A stretch of DNA of 64,000 nt from Gnetum montanum (GCA_015680685.1 MNCI01003549.1:22103-86102); one strand, 5' to 3'. Positions 34,357-46,872 are shown, counted from the first letter of the stretch. Notes: a model not told the origin generated them from the letters alone. A program made the numbers and translations.

Positions 34357-34562
34357 TTAGATGTAGTATGGCTTGACATACGAATGATTAACAGGATTTG
34401 TGAACTCTTTTCCATCCATGTCTGCCAGCTTAAAGGCTTCATTCCCATGGGCTTTTGTAACCATGAATGGACCTTCCCAGTTTGCTGAGAACTTGTTCAG
34501 ATATTCATGGAAAGCCTTGAGAATGAGGTCTCCCTTTTTTATCGGCCGTTGATGTCTGTTTG
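34357..34562 (-). pseudogene. Integrase C-terminus of E1, cut by E2
   Basis: The minus-strand frame reads RPIKKGDLILKAFHEYLNKF, then SANWEGPFMVTKAHGNEAFK, LADMDGKEFTNPVNHSYVKP and YYI, with a stop at 34357. This is the GPF/Y-type end of Ty3/gypsy integrase. Upstream it is interrupted at 34562 by the LTR of E2. The rest of the domain resumes at 52951, after the second copy of GTTTG. Confidence 0.88.
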
Positions 34563-36260
34563 TGTAACGACCGAAAATGTCAGTGGCTGGAAAACACCGA
34601 GAGGTCAATGGGTACGATAGTCTCGACCTCGTATCTGTGGGAGGGCTGTGCTGGGAGTGTGTGTGGATACGGGGTGTCCTGAATGATCTTGTCAATCAAA
34701 CATGGACTTAACTAGTGTCTATATAGCCTTTTGTAACAAATAATTTAGAAACGAGGACGAAAACATGAAGTAATGCTTGAAAGTAAATAAAACAGGCAAT
34801 AATGCAACACATGGAAATAACCAAGAAAACAAAGTAAAATATAGTTAGGAAACTACACTGCTCCGAAGCTACAAATTTTCTCTATCAAGATGGATACAGT
34901 TGGTTGCATAGCGCACCGGAGTGCAAAGATCTCGAGAGTAACCAGGACGTGTAGAGCAAAGTAGGTTGTGCGCTTGGGCATGAGCTTTAACGCCAACAAT
35001 GCATGGATTCTACCAAGGTGGTAGAAGGGGGGATAGAATGGAATGTTAGCTAGGAATGCTAACTGTTCGTAGTGTCGAATAGAAATCTTACAATGCTGGA
35101 TGCCACAACATGCCAGAAGGAGAACTTGATTCACCAAGTGGAAGAGAAATAAGACACTTGGAAAAATTTGAACTGAATGGAATTTTCACTGCAACTAGGA
35201 AGAGAGAGTGAGCCAGGGAGTCTCTACTAAAAAAAGGAGAACTTTTTTTAAAAAAATTGAGCAGAATGGAACCCTTTGAATGTTGCTTATTAGGGTATTT
35301 ATAGGACCAAGGGCACGCAATAGGGCTGATTTGGATGCCACGTGCCTTGAGACTTCGTTGACTTGCTGGTTCTGCATGTGCTAATATAACAGTTGGATGT
35401 GCATGACCGTTGTGATCATGAGTCTATGATGTCACAACCGTGAGCCTACCATGCCGTAATTGTGCCATTAGTGTCTGGAGACGTGTGCCAACGGTTCAAT
35501 TAGGTGAAGTGCATTGATATCGCACAACCACCCGCATGCTTTGCTGGGAGTCGTAGCATGACATGCTTGGTATGGCGTAGCATGTTTTCCTGCTACACAT
35601 GTGCTACATGCTTGCTACGCTATGCTACGCTATGTAGTATAGCGTCTAGCCTTAGTTGCAAAAAACTTGGCCGAGCTGCAAACCTTACTTTTTGCATTGT
35701 GGAACTTGCAACTTTACTAGCTTGATTTTTGAATTGTCTTCTGTCTCTTCCATAGGATTGCTATGCCTTGCTACGCCATGTAGCTCAACATAGTGTAGCA
35801 GTAGACACGGTTTGCCACTTCCTAACAGAAAGGGACATTTGAAGGATGTGAAGTTGGGTCGTGCAATTGGCTGCATGATTGTTGTGATGCTATGCTACGC
35901 TTTGTAGCGTAGCATAGCATGACACTTCGTTTTGCAGATGTTTTCTAAGGTTTGCTATGCTACATAGTGGGGCATAGCATAGCAGATTTCATGCCTTAGA
36001 AAACTTGCTAAATTGTTTCTTGCGCATCTAGAATGCTGCTGCCAACTTCGTGCCATTTCTGAGCAAGTTGTCGACCAGGTGAGCTACTTGGATGAATAGG
36101 AAGGATGATCCATAGAGCCTAGTCATGCCCAAAGTAGAAAATTTGCCAAACTAGTCAGCCTGAACTCAGAGTGTTCTCCTCTCGAAGAACTACCGTAACG
36201 TTGCATGAAGTACTTTGCCTGGTGAAGCAATAATGACCTCACATTTTTTGGGGTGTTTCA
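34563..36260 (-). repeat. 3' LTR of E2 (1,698 bp)
   Basis: Low end TGTAACGACCG, high end GGTGTTTCA (LTR start TGAAACACC). It aligns end to end with 51310-52945, for example AATTTAGAAACGAGGACGAA and GCATTGATATYGYACAACCA. It contains the perfect 15-bp inverted repeat ATGCTATGCTACGCT/AGCGTAGCATAGCAT at 35,887-35,920. Confidence 0.95.
35560..35975. repeat. TAGCATAGCGTAGC palindrome cluster in E2 3' LTR
   Basis: Repeated GCTACGCTATGCTACG motifs in both orientations. The 15-bp arms at 35,887-35,901 and 35,906-35,920 pair perfectly around a TTGT loop. Confidence 0.85.
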
Positions 36261-36310
36261 TTGGCCCCTCTTTGTCGATGTCTAGAGAATAGGTTCAATA
36301 GACATTGACA
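36261..36310 (-). promoter_or_regulatory. Polypurine tract and adjoining stem-loop of E2
   Basis: Sense (minus) strand: CTTTGTCAATGTCTA, a short loop, TAGACATCGACAAAG, then AGGGGCCAA and the LTR. The two 15-base arms pair at 14 positions and the 3' arm runs into the PPT. The same arrangement occurs before the 3' LTR of F. Confidence 0.8.
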
Positions 36311-37255
36311 AAGAATATGAAACACCACAGCAGAAAAAATGCTATGTTTGTTGCTTGGTGAGTGTCAAGACGTCGCTTGGTTGCACTTGAGAGTGTTGCA
36401 TCAGTTTTGTAGAGGCTACAACAGAGAGCAAAGATGATGTTTAGCGGAGTCGCTCGTCGGAGTGCTCGTGAGGGGCTCGTTTGCGTTTTCATCTTTGGTT
36501 GGCACTATTCTTCAACCTCTCATAGGACAGGTGTCCCCTTCACAGGATGAGTTGTGTTACATCCGTGAAGGGTTTTGACCTGCTTATAGATGCTTCCCAT
36601 ATGGTGAGCTGCGTTACGCACGTCATGGGATTTACACTTTGAAGTAGCTGAGCTAGTCGAGGCACTCACTTTACGGTGTTGAAGCATTTGCTGCTGTCAT
36701 AAGCTGTGCCCTCAGGGGCAAAGGTCTTGTCAGCTACTGACGTTGTTGTAGCTTTTGGACATTGTTGTTGATGTACAGTGTCCAAAGTCGAAAGGCCGGT
36801 AGCGGCCTTGGCAGCATCGATGTGGAGGAACTGGCCTCGAGGGCACTGTTGTGAGTGTAGATGCACTCGAATCCCTGCCAGGGGCATGCATTCCCAGTTC
36901 AACTATGGGTTTAGGTACCACATAGCCGAACGTCATTGGAAGGGGGTAGAAGGGTGACAATATTGTGGCTAGCCCATAATACTATCGAAACCCCAACTGT
37001 AGGCACTGGCTGAGGAACTATTGTCCGGGTAAGGGGCTATGGAGACGGTATGTCTGGAGGGCCAGTATAATGCTCTACGACATCTCCAGAGGGTTAGCAT
37101 GATGCCAGGGGTGGTGATGCCACATATGCTCCAGAGCATGTTCCCATTGTGTTGAGAACCATGTTCTAGAACTACGATGACCCACCCACGTGTCAGCATT
37201 GTGCCCACTCGTTTGATGTGTATCTGGTGTTGATGCATATTGGTGATGTGACGTG
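36311..37255. other. Non-coding 3' region of E2
   Basis: Lies between PPT and the hairpin array and matches 32,680-34,030 in E1. Short ORFs on both strands show no domain. Nothing else recognised. Confidence 0.6.
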
Positions 37256-37565
37256 AACCTAGTGTAAGGTCTTGGTAGACTATGTGCTAGTTTAGGATCC
37301 CAATGGATCGTCGTGCTGGTTTAAGGTCCCAACAGACCATACATGCCAGTTTAATGTCGTAATGGACGTTGGTTGCTGTTGCCGCTAGTTTAACATCATT
37401 GCGGACGTTGCTCGATGCCACTAGTTTAACATTGTTGCAGATGCTGCTCGGTGCTGATGCCAGTGTAATGTCATAGTGGACGATGCTCGATGCTGCTAGT
37501 TTAATGTCGTTGCGGATGCTGCTTGGTGTTGTTGCCAGTTTAACATCGTAGAAGATGCTGCTTGA
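37256..37565 (-). repeat. Hairpin array after pol of E2
   Basis: Units around CTAGTTTAA followed by short stems: GATC-CCAATG-GATC, GGTC-CCAACA-GACC, TGTC-GTAATG-GACG, CATT-GTTGCA-GATG and CATC-GTAGAA-GATG. Stem sequence differs between units but pairing is mostly kept. It starts within 20 bp of the pol stop. Confidence 0.8.
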
Positions 37566-37580
37566 TGCTGTTGTTGCACC

Positions 37581-38720
37581 TTAGACATAGAACAACTTGA
37601 GGTACAAGTGATTCACCAGGTTGGCAAACTCATTGCCATCCATGTCTGCCAGCTTGAAGGCTCCATTCCCGAAGGCTTCGGTGACCATGTAAGGACCTTC
37701 CCAGTTGGCTGAGAATTTTCTCACGTGTTCTCAAAAAGCCTTTAGGATGAGGTCTCCCTTCTACACTAGCCTTCGACATGGGTCTACACAATGCTTTTTC
37801 TACTGCTTACTTTGGTAGTGCTCGATGCGTCTTAGTGTTTGCGCATGCTCCTCCTCTATTGAGTCGAGGTTGATGGTCTGAGATTCATTGTTCTGGGATT
37901 TACTCACGATGTTAGACAGGATCATCTGAAGTGAAGGTATGTGCAACTCAAGAGGCAACACAGCTTCAGATCCCTAAACAAAGCTGTAAGGAGTCTTACT
38001 TGTTACGGTCCGGCATGTTGTTCGGTAGGCCCATAGGATGTAGAGGATTTGGTCATGCCACTGTCTCTTGCTATTGTTGAGCATCTACTTCAGAAAGTTG
38101 ATGATGGAATTATTTGTAGCCTCTGCCTATCCTTTCTCTTGTGAGTAATAATGGGAGGAAAATGATTATTTAATGCCTAGATTTTTGCAGAAGGTTCAGG
38201 TTTCCATACTGCTGAACTATGGTCCATTGTCGGTTACAATGGTCATTGGAAGCTCGAACTTGGTTACGATGTTGTCTAGGATGAAATGGTAGATTTGTTG
38301 AGATGTCATCTTCCTCAGGGGAATAGCTTCCACCCACTTGGTAAAGTATTTAGTGGTAGTGAGAATGAAACTATGCCTTGCAGAAGACTTAAGGGTGATA
38401 GGCCCTATGAGGTATAACCCCCGTCGTTGGAAGGGCCACGTGATTTGTGTTGAATGTAGGTCTGTGGGTGCTACATGTATGAGATTTGCATATCTCTGGC
38501 ACATGTCGCATGTCTTGAATTTCGACAGGTAGTTATGTTCCACGTGGGTCTAGTAGTACCCTAGGCATCTAATTTTCACAACCATAGCCCTAGGTGCTAT
38601 CTGTCCACCATAGAGCCCCTCATGCACTTCATTAACTACCTTCTGTGCTTGGTCCCCACCCATGCATGCTATCAATATCTCGTCGTAGGAATGTCAGCAC
38701 AGGGTGTCATTTCCCATGAG
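37581..38720 (-). pseudogene. Integrase of E2 pol
   Basis: The frame 38543-38217 reads CDMCQRYANLIHVAP (end of the zinc domain), then WPFQRRGLYLIGPI, where Y replaces the first catalytic Asp. YFTKWVEAIPLRKMTSQQI and IVTDNGP (second Asp) follow. Further down, with stops, comes AEATNNSIINFLK, which keeps the Glu. The C-terminus reads KGDLILKAF, FSANWEGPYMVTEAFGNG and AFKLADMDGNEFANLVNHLY before the TAA at 37583-37581. The frame is shared with RT and RNase H. The inferred product joins element DNA to the host chromosome. Confidence 0.92.
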
Positions 38721-38756
38721 CATGTATTATTGGGCACGCCTATGGACTGCATCTCT

Positions 38757-39690
38757 CTAGGCAGATGTCAATCCACCTGAGGGCTCGCCTTGCTGTAGGT
38801 AAGCCTTAATGTTAGCATACCACTCATGGGTATCCATAGCCCTGACAGAGGCCACATGTTCCACTTGAGTGATAGGCTCTATACATTCGATAATTGAAGT
38901 TGGCAGGTTTGCTAGGGAATGTGATGGAATGTTTAAAGCAAGGGTAGCTAAGGCATCCACCATGGTGTTTTTGTTGCATGGCATGTGTTGAACATCTGTG
39001 ATCGCAAATGGCTTAAGCAGGGTCTTTGCTAGGTCACAGTAGGGCTGTAGGTGCGTAGCCTTGTAGGCGTAGACCTTGATGATTTGATTCACAACTAGTT
39101 GTGAATCTCCCCGAATTGCCAGGTGTTGTATGTGCAGAGTTTGGGTAGTTAAGAGGCCTCTGAGTAGCCCTTCATATTCTGCCATATTGTTGGTGCATGG
39201 GAACGTAAAATGATAAGAAAAAGGATGCATTTCCCTAGAAGGGAACATGATGATGGTAGCTGCGCTACCTCCTCGCACGATTGATGTGCTGTCAAAGTGT
39301 AAAGTGGCTTTGAGATGTGACGGGACAATGTCGACCTTGCTAATGTGTTCATCCAGGAATTCGAGATCTATGGTTGTCTAATCATCAATTGGTGAGGCTG
39401 TGAGTTGGATTGCTATGGCTTGACCCTTTGTCGATGATTGACTTACATAGTGTAGATCGAACTCTGTGGTTATTGCTTTCCACCAGGCTATCCTACTACT
39501 TTCGTATAGGTTGTTGGTAATAGCCCAAAGTATATTGCTCTTGCAAATGATGTTGGTTGTACTATGGAATAGGTTATGCCACCAAGTTTTTAGTGCAAAC
39601 ACTAAGGCAAGGCGATTCCTCTCTACTTCATTGTATTTTTCCTTGTGCGCTATGAGTGCATGGCTCAGATAATACACCGGTGTCTCAGAA
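38757..39690 (-). pseudogene. RNase H plus archaeal-type second RNase H of E2 pol
   Basis: 39677-39378 is the normal Ty3-type RNase H: YYLSHALIAHKEKYNEVERN, LALVFALKTWWHNLF and SSTKGQAIAIQLTA. 39278-38757 is a second RNase H: FPCTNNMAEYEGLLRGLLTT, LAIRGDSQLVVNQIIKVYAY and NTMVDALATLALN, with Glu and Asp of the active site visible. A second, archaeal-type RNase H at this place is known from Tat-lineage elements and supports the lineage call. Both are in the pol frame. Confidence 0.9.
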
Positions 39691-41291
39691 TCGTTGTTTC
39701 GTTTTTGACACAGCAGTGTGATGACAGATGTGTCGGAGGTGGTGAGATAGATGAAGAAGGGCTTGTCCCTTTATGGAAAATGCATAGTCGAGAGGTGTGA
39801 GAGCTCCTTCTTTAAGTCATCGAAGGCTTGCTGACACTAGGTTGTCCACTCAAAGTTAACTCCTTTCTTTAGAAGATGTTGCATGGGGTGTAACTTGTCG
39901 GTCAGCCTTACTATGAACCATCGAATGAACTGTACTCTACCCTACAAACCATGTAGCTCCTTAAGATTTGTGGGGGGTTCCAGGTTGACAATGGTGTTGA
40001 CTTTGTCAAGGTTCACTTGTATTTCGGCCTCCGATACTACGAACCCTAGCATGAGTTCGATTTTTACCCTGAAGATGCACTTCTTAGGGTTGAGGTGTAG
40101 ATCATGCTTTTGGCAGCACTTAAGGACTATTCCTAGGTCGCATGGGTGATCAGTTGCCTCTTTGGACTTGATAGCTATATCATCCATGTAGTCATTTAAT
40201 GTTCTTAGGAGGTAGTCACTGAAGATGTAAGTCATGGCTCGTTGGTAGGTTTCTCTAGCATTCTTGAGCCTGAAAGGCATCATAGTATAGCAAAAGGTCC
40301 TTCATGGTGTCATGAAGGTCGTTGATAGTTGGTGCTCTGGCTTAATGCTGATTTGGTTATAACTAGAGAAACCATCCATAAAGGATAGTAAAGTGTGACC
40401 AGCCGTGGTGTCGATGAGTTGATCGATGCTTGGGAATGGGAAGTTATCCTTGATCGTTGCCTTGTTCAAGTCCCATAAGTCTATACAGATGCGTATTCCT
40501 TCCGTTTTCTTCAAAAATACAACAATGTTGGACACCCACTCTGAGTAATCAACTGCACGGATAAAATTGGCTTGGTATAGCTTGGTGATTTCATCCCTCA
40601 CAGCAAGTATGATTTCTGGTTTAATTTTGCAAGCCTTCTGCTTGACTGCCTTCATGCACGGGTCTAGGACGATGTTGTGCTTAATCAACTGTGGATCTAG
40701 ACCTGGCATGTCACTGTATGACCATGCAAAGGCATTGATATTATCTTGCAAGATCTTGTCTACGTTGTTGTATGTTTGTGCATCTAAAAGGGAGCTGAGT
40801 TTCAATGTTTTTATATCCCCTTTAAAAGTGGTGATGGGCATCTCGACGAGAGGGTCCTCAATCACATCCCCAGCCTCTAAATCTAGGGCTTTGACTAGAT
40901 GCTTAGGCCAGTCTGGGGATACTTATAAGGCTGCTATGGTGATAACTGTGTACCCCCAATCGATCATATTGGGGTTCAACTATCTCGCGAGCTTGCCCTG
41001 TGGACTTGCTAGTGTTAAAGGCATGGAGAGGTCGCAATGGACTTCCATCTCTTGCTCGACCTACCAACATGAGACAAAAGCCTGGTTAAGAGGCTTCTGT
41101 TGGTAGAGACTACGCATATCGAAAATGCATAAAGTAACGATAAGATACAACTTTTGACGTGTGACAATGTAAAGATCAAAGTTTTCCAATTTAAGATCAT
41201 GATGGACCATCAAGGCGTGATAGTGAAAAACTGCTAAAGGTGTAAAGTTACCAATGCAACAGTGCGAAGCTATGAAACTACTCATACACAA
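39691..41291 (-). pseudogene. Reverse transcriptase of E2 pol with N-terminal extension
   Basis: 40865-40302 reads DINAFAWSYSDMPG-like sequence (NINAFAWSYSDMPGLDPQLI), then QKACKIKPEI, IRICIDLWDLNKATIKDNFP and FPSIDQLIDTTAGHTLLSFM DGFSSYNQISI. 40283-39942 continues with FRLKNARETYQRAMTYIF, the intact catalytic box YMDDIAIKSKE and LNPKKCIFRVKIELMLGFVV. Upstream, 41291-40,900 is in the same frame and reads SLYQQKPLNQAFVSCW and VHCDLSMPLTLASPQGKLAR. The true start of pol is unclear. The 179-residue plus-strand ORF at 40567-41106 is a shadow. Confidence 0.92.
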
Positions 41292-41534
41292 ATGCCAAGC
41301 TTCTAGTTTAGTGTCATTTTGGATTGCCAGATTGTAACATGTAAAGTTTTAACATGCAGAATGATGGTATATGGGACGAGCAAAGATAGGTATCAGAAAT
41401 GCAAAATCGTTAAGATAGGACACATGGACTATTAATACGAAATGACTAGAAGTGGAGATACTGCCAATATGAAAGTTTGAAACTTTGGAAAGATGTGAAG
41501 CTGCTCATGTAATGGCAGACCGTAACTGTAACAA

Positions 41535-41668
41535 GTCTAGATTGCTAGTTTTGGATCCTTCTGGACCGTTAGAAAAGTAACTACACTAGGATTGCTAGTT
41601 TAAGGTCTTTTTGGACCTATCGCGTTGCGGTTGCTAGGATTTCTAGTGTAAGGTCTTTTCGGACCTGT
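41535..41668 (-). repeat. Hairpin array upstream of pol of E2
   Basis: Three clear units on the plus strand: TTGCTAGTTTTGGATCC, TTGCTAGTTTAAGGTC and TTCTAGTGTAAGGTC. They contain GGTC-TTTTTG-GACC and GGTC-TTTTCG-GACC stems. The same unit type flanks the other ORFs of E2. Confidence 0.75.
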
Positions 41669-42003
41669 AACGAAAACAAATATATACTTTTTTATTCTTG
41701 GGAAAGCACGCGACTAACTCGAAGCGTGTCAAGGCTTTAATGCTAAAAGTGCTATGATGTCGTGATGAGCATGCTACGCTGTATGGCACGCTCTGCATTA
41801 ATCGGAGGGGGAGGATGGTAAGTTTCGCCATTTTTCCCTTGCAGCCTTAAATAGGGATTAGGCCTTGGCAAATTTGCCATTTTAACTGTAAGAACGCAGA
41901 ACTCACATTGGAGCACAAGGTGATTTTGGAGCGTAAAGAGATTGTGTTATTGATTAGCAAGGTAAATTTTCACAGTGAAGGGTGTCCATTTGCAATCAAG
42001 ACA

Positions 42004-45000
42004 ATGGCTCCTAAGACCCATTTGGTGCTTGTGAAGGTCAACAAGGAAAAGAACACCTTGGCACACGTGACACAGTTGTGAGTTGCGACGTAGAGGACCA
42101 CGACATTGACCCAGTAAGTTACGCCTCCTCTACTTTTTTGTTTTATTTTGTTTTGTGTTTTTCCACTATTTTCTACTTTTGATCTGCATCCTATCAGTTT
42201 TGCATTTGTTCTTGGCTACCTATGTTTTCTGGTTGTCGTCATGTCATTTTGGCCCATGCATCATCATCATTGTCGTTTCGATCGTTGCGGATGCATAAAC
42301 GTTGCATCATTGTTGCATGCAAGTTCACTTAAGCACGGGGTTGGGGAAACTTAAGTTGCCTGACTTTTGAAATGGCGTAATGTAGGACCCTTAAAAGGGC
42401 TTGGCCGTGTGACACTTATTTTGCTAGGGCATGTCATTAATTGGTTGTTGCTATGCTAGGCTACTTGCATGTTCTTGCTACACTAGGCGTTCACACCCTT
42501 GCTGTGCTATGTGTGGGAAAGGTTATGCTACGCTGCTACTATATTGCATATGTATTTCTTTAGGATACGATGCCAACGTTTGCTGATTATGTTATGTAGG
42601 GCGAGGTTGAGACCTAGGTTGATTGTCTTGGAGGTTAGACGGGTCCTGTGCCATATGGGTAGGCCTATGGCTACCGTTCCTCCTCCCCATATACGTATGG
42701 GGGACCGAGGGGTCTGGTTCAAGATTAGGACACAAGACTTTTTGCAGTTTCTCCTCAACCATTTCAGTGTGATCGTTTGGTCTTCCCTAGAGCAGGAGGA
42801 GGCATCCGCCGTCATAGAAACCATTTTGCCTGGGGCAAGCTAGGGCATTTTGAGGTTTCTAACCAACGGGCTGGTCACAAGTGGGTAGGGAGAAGGATCC
42901 ACCCAACGTCCAACAGGGTTGAGGTGTTTGGCCTCGATCTAAGAGATGGTCGAGTATGACTGCTACCACCACTTCAATACATTGTTCCTTGCACGTTTCA
43001 TGACGATGTGCTTCCAGAACCCTCAAGGAATGTTCTACGTTTCCAACGAGTAGGTTTTGCAACTTCATTCTGCTATGTTTGCACTACTTTGGCCAGGGTG
43101 GCCTAATGCTAACAGTAAGGGCTTACTATCAGATTTTTCCTTGACGATGCAGGTGTTAACGACCTATCGGATCAACTGGCCATGGCACAGCTGGCCCTAC
43201 AAGAGTTCTCGTCTGCCCAAAACCATTGGGCGGGCGTGATTTGTCAATGTGGGGGTGAGTACCACACTTACATAGCCAAATAATTTTCCCTTTATAAGAA
43301 ATTTTGGCAGCAGAGCTGGTTGGACAAGGAGTGGATGAGACCCTTCAAACTAGTCACGGTTGAAGAAGTTCTAGTTGAACTCCTAGAGTTCCCACTACTG
43401 TACTGACCTAGTAGGTTGAGAGGTTTTTGCTACATGTTTAAATGCCTTTGTAAATTTTTCATTTCCTACGTCTTTGTGCTAAACATTTTGTGAAGTTGTA
43501 GCAAGGGTGAAGAAGCCCAAGGAGGTGACGGCGATGGCCGCCAAGGCTTAAGGAGCAAATGTCTACTTCAAATATGGAGAAGTAGTGGGGAGCCAGCACT
43601 AGCTAAACATTGGGGCTTTGGATGCCCTCCTCCTGAACCTTGAGAAGGCCTTATGGATCTATTCCTAGCCTTGAATCTGAACGTTCCCGCGGCTAAGATG
43701 CTTACCTTGATTAGGTCCTTTTTTGATAAGGTGGGCCATTTTTGCTTGAGCGTGCATGGTGTGCAGGTGGTCATTGACATCAATGGCTAGTTGTTTGTGG
43801 ATCTGTTTGGCATCCTTGCCGAAGGCATTAAGGTGGGGTCAAAATCCAAGATGGAGTTGACCCTTGGGAAGAAGGACCTTGAAGAGTGGCTAGGGCTCAC
43901 CAAGGAGCGTAAGGGGCTCCCCATGGAGAAGCTCAAGGAAGGACCCATCAAGGAGCTCTACCCTATTTTTTGTGCTCGCACGTTCATCCAGCTACTTACC
44001 TAGGGGAAGGTCCTAGGGCTTGAGCAAGCCTAGATCATGCATGAGGTCATGGAGGAGGGGACTTGCTACAACTGGGTCAAGTCCCTATGCAAAGGCTTGT
44101 GGATTGCGATCTTGGGACACCATAAGAAGATGGATGCTGGATCCAACATCCACTACGCCTTTTATATAGGCTACCTCAAGTGATTTGTAGAATTCTTGGT
44201 GGTTCGGAAGAGAGGAAACTGGGTTTTGCGGAATCGCGACTAGATTTTCAGACCCTGGATTCGCCAGGTCCTATGGACCACCCAAGCCCAGGATCCTCCA
44301 AAAGTAGTTGGAAAGTCATTTTCTATAACGACTAAGGATCAGGCAGCCCATAATGTTCATGGACAGGATAGTGTAGGAGAGATGCCCCCCACTATGGATG
44401 GTAGCATGTCACGATATGGGTGTTTTATAGCTGAAATGGTTTCCAGCACATTACGGAGGAAGAGGACTCCCCCAGCCTTGCATGTGGAAGAGGAGGAAGG
44501 GCGAAGACTATGGCTTAAACTGCAGAGGACGTGACCTCTTGTTGGTAAGTGCTTTTTGTTTAGTGCTTACTTCTTTGTGGTCTGCTATACCATGCTATGC
44601 TAGATGAGGTAGCGTAGTGTAGCATCTGTTTTAGGCTACTTGCTTTGAACTAATGCTAATGTGTCTAACTATTAGAAGAGAGAGAAGAAGACAATGTGAG
44701 TGACGAAGAGGTGTTGGCCCCTAGGACAAGGGCTGCAAATAAAGATGCAGGGCCCCAGTTTTGGCAAGAGGGGCCCAGGTAGTGACGAATAAGGACATAG
44801 AGGCCCCAGTTTTGATGAGAGGGTCTTTGATCACGAAGAGTGAAGCTCCTGCAGCTAGGGTAGGGACTCTCGTCATTAGGGAGAATCCTCCCATTGAGGA
44901 TTCCCTTTTGAATAAACAAGACACTAGTCTCCTTAAGGGGAAAGCACCAACACATGAAGAGGAGGTCCATATGGACCTGGGAGGAACTTCTAGCTAGGCC

Positions 45001-46120
45001 TCTGCCATCGTTTTGCTTCAGCCAGAAGAAAGACCATCATCGGATGCTGGTGAGTTTGGAAACATGTCTGCCTTGTCAGAGTCCACTTTGGTCATTGCTA
45101 ATGCATTTGGCTATGCGACAAATGCTACTGCTGATGTCTTAGGACCCACCCCAGCTCATGTCGAGCCTCAGGATGAATTCCATGATAAGTTCACATTCAT
45201 GCAGGGGGTTTTTGATGACATGATCAAGAGCCTTCAGCAGGTAGACCTTGAAGCGGGTAAGTAGTGGTGTTACTTTAGCGGTGCTATGCTAAAGTTTCTT
45301 GTGTTTGCTACTTGTGCTACGCTAATGCGACTAATGTGTTTTTCATGCTATGATAGCTTCTCAACTTAAGTGGGACCTGACACAACCTTTGAAGGTCAGT
45401 GCCATATCCTCGTTCCCACTGGAAACAACTGAGGTATCTCTTCATGCGTATGACAAGGCCTGCAGATGCGCTTTGCTCTCGGCACGTTCTTTGTGGAAGT
45501 GCTGACGTACTAACGAAGAGTTATGGAAATGGACCCAAAGGATAGAGCAAGAGGAGGCCAACCTAAGGTCCGAGGTAGTGAATATTAGGTCGAGGAATGA
45601 GTTCCTCATAGCCCAGGCTACCAAAGGTGAGGACTGGTGCACAGCCATGGTGGATCATGCTAGGTTTTGGATGCTTGCTCGCCAAAATGTCAAGAATACC
45701 TACGAGGTGATAGAGCACCACATGCAAATGGACTTGCTAGACCAGAAGGGTCAAGATTTGAAAGACCTTAGCGCTAAGATCTTCGAGTGGAGGTAGACCT
45801 AGAGAAACCACAAGTATATGTATAAATAAGAGAGTGCTGCCCACCGCAAGTTATATGAGGAGGCCGCTGTGGAGGCTTTTACGTATGAAGCATTTGTAAA
45901 TGCTATTGACACGTTTGAGGCTTACAGCAGGTTCAAGGAACAAGTCAAGGGGATGAAGGATGCTAACCCACAGGTGACCCTTCCCACAGGAGAGGCTATG
46001 GCCATCCCCTATGCTCCAGGCCTACCAAGATGGATACCTGCTAAAAGGGTGAGAGCTGATGCAGTAGATCTTGTGCCAGATAGGAGATGTTGGATAGATG
46101 TCTCAGTGGAGGAGTTCTAG
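42004..46120 (+). pseudogene. Multi-exon antisense gene inside E2
   Basis: Plus-strand gene opposite to E2. Proposed exons: 42004-42113 (MAPKTHLVLVKVNKEKN), 42600-43049, 43153-43254, 43311-43414, 43502-44544, 44676-45256 and 45357-46120. Donors GTAAGT, GTGAGT and GTAGGT and acceptors ending TAG or CAG bound them. Phases agree across the last two introns: exon 6 ends GCG G and exon 7 begins CT TCT. Exon 5 reads MDLFLALNLNVPAAKMLTLI, then FVDLFGILAEGIKVG, LGKKDLEEWLGLTKERKGLP and CYNWVKSLCKGLW, reminiscent of plant-mobile-domain ORFs carried by Tat elements (weak inference). Exon 7 is helical (RIEQEEANLRSEVVNI, then DTFEAYSRFKEQVKG). In-frame stops and one frameshift near 44,755 make it inactive. 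A TATA-like TTAAATAG lies near 41,848. A possible further exon (MQALGEGRAPVEGGNE) lies at 46,262-46,405. Confidence 0.65.
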
Positions 46121-46565
46121 CATTGTGTTGGATTCAGCTTAAACCAAATACCCTTCAAGATAGACGCGGGACCTGCTCAAGTCAGTCACGTTTTACTGTG
46201 TTAAAGTTCACATTTAGTTGTAATTTGTGCTTGTTACCCTAACTGATCACTTCACCCTCATGATGCAAGCCCTCGGTGAAGGCAGAGCACCCGTAGAGGG
46301 AGGGAATGAATAGCTAGTGGAGGGCAACCATGGAGAAGGTAATGCACAAGGTGAAGATGCAAGAGCAGATGGTGAAAGAGAGATGAACAGAGGCAACCCA
46401 TGACCGCATGGGGTTTTTTTTGAAAATTTAATGTTTTGAAAGTTTTTGAACTCTTGTGCAACAAACTTTGCGAGCATTGGAAGACAAAAATTTTGAATAA
46501 AGAGAGAAAATTTTAAGCAAACTTGTATATTGCATACGTGCGTTTTGGTGTAGAATGTTCATGCT
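46121..46565. other. Spacer between antisense gene and hairpin array
   Basis: Holds a possible last exon of the antisense gene (46,262-46,405, Gly/Glu-rich) ending at CCATGA, then AT-rich non-coding sequence. Confidence 0.4.
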
Positions 46566-46840
46566 TTTGTGTGCTAGTTTTAAGCCATTTCAGGCCATTG
46601 CATAGTATACTATAGGAATGATGCATCAACAACTTGGGCAAATAGCTAAATAGCGACTTATGCTAGTGTTAGGCCATTTTTGGTCATAGCGTAGCATTGC
46701 TAGTTTTGGGCCATTTCGGGCCATAGTGTATTGCTAGTTTTAGGCCATTTCGGGCCATGTTGTATTGCTAGTTTTAGGCCATTTCGGGCCATATTGCATC
46801 GCTAGTTTTATGCCATTTTAGGTCGTTTCGTATCGCTTAT
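46566..46840 (-). repeat. Hairpin array after gag-protease of E2
   Basis: Plus-strand units such as TTGCTAGTTTTAGGCCATTT followed by CGGGCCATGTTGTA. Stems: GGCC-ATTTCG-GGCC in three units and GGCC-ATTTTT-GGTC (with a G-T pair). Period is about 38-45 bp. It is directly downstream of the gag-protease stop. Confidence 0.85.
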
Positions 46841-46872
46841 GAATGGTGTGTGGGAAAGAAGCAATGGGATTG

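Noticed and set aside
40567-41106. 179-residue plus-strand ORF
   Set aside because: It is antisense to the reverse transcriptase of E2, whose domain motifs are clear; no own domain.
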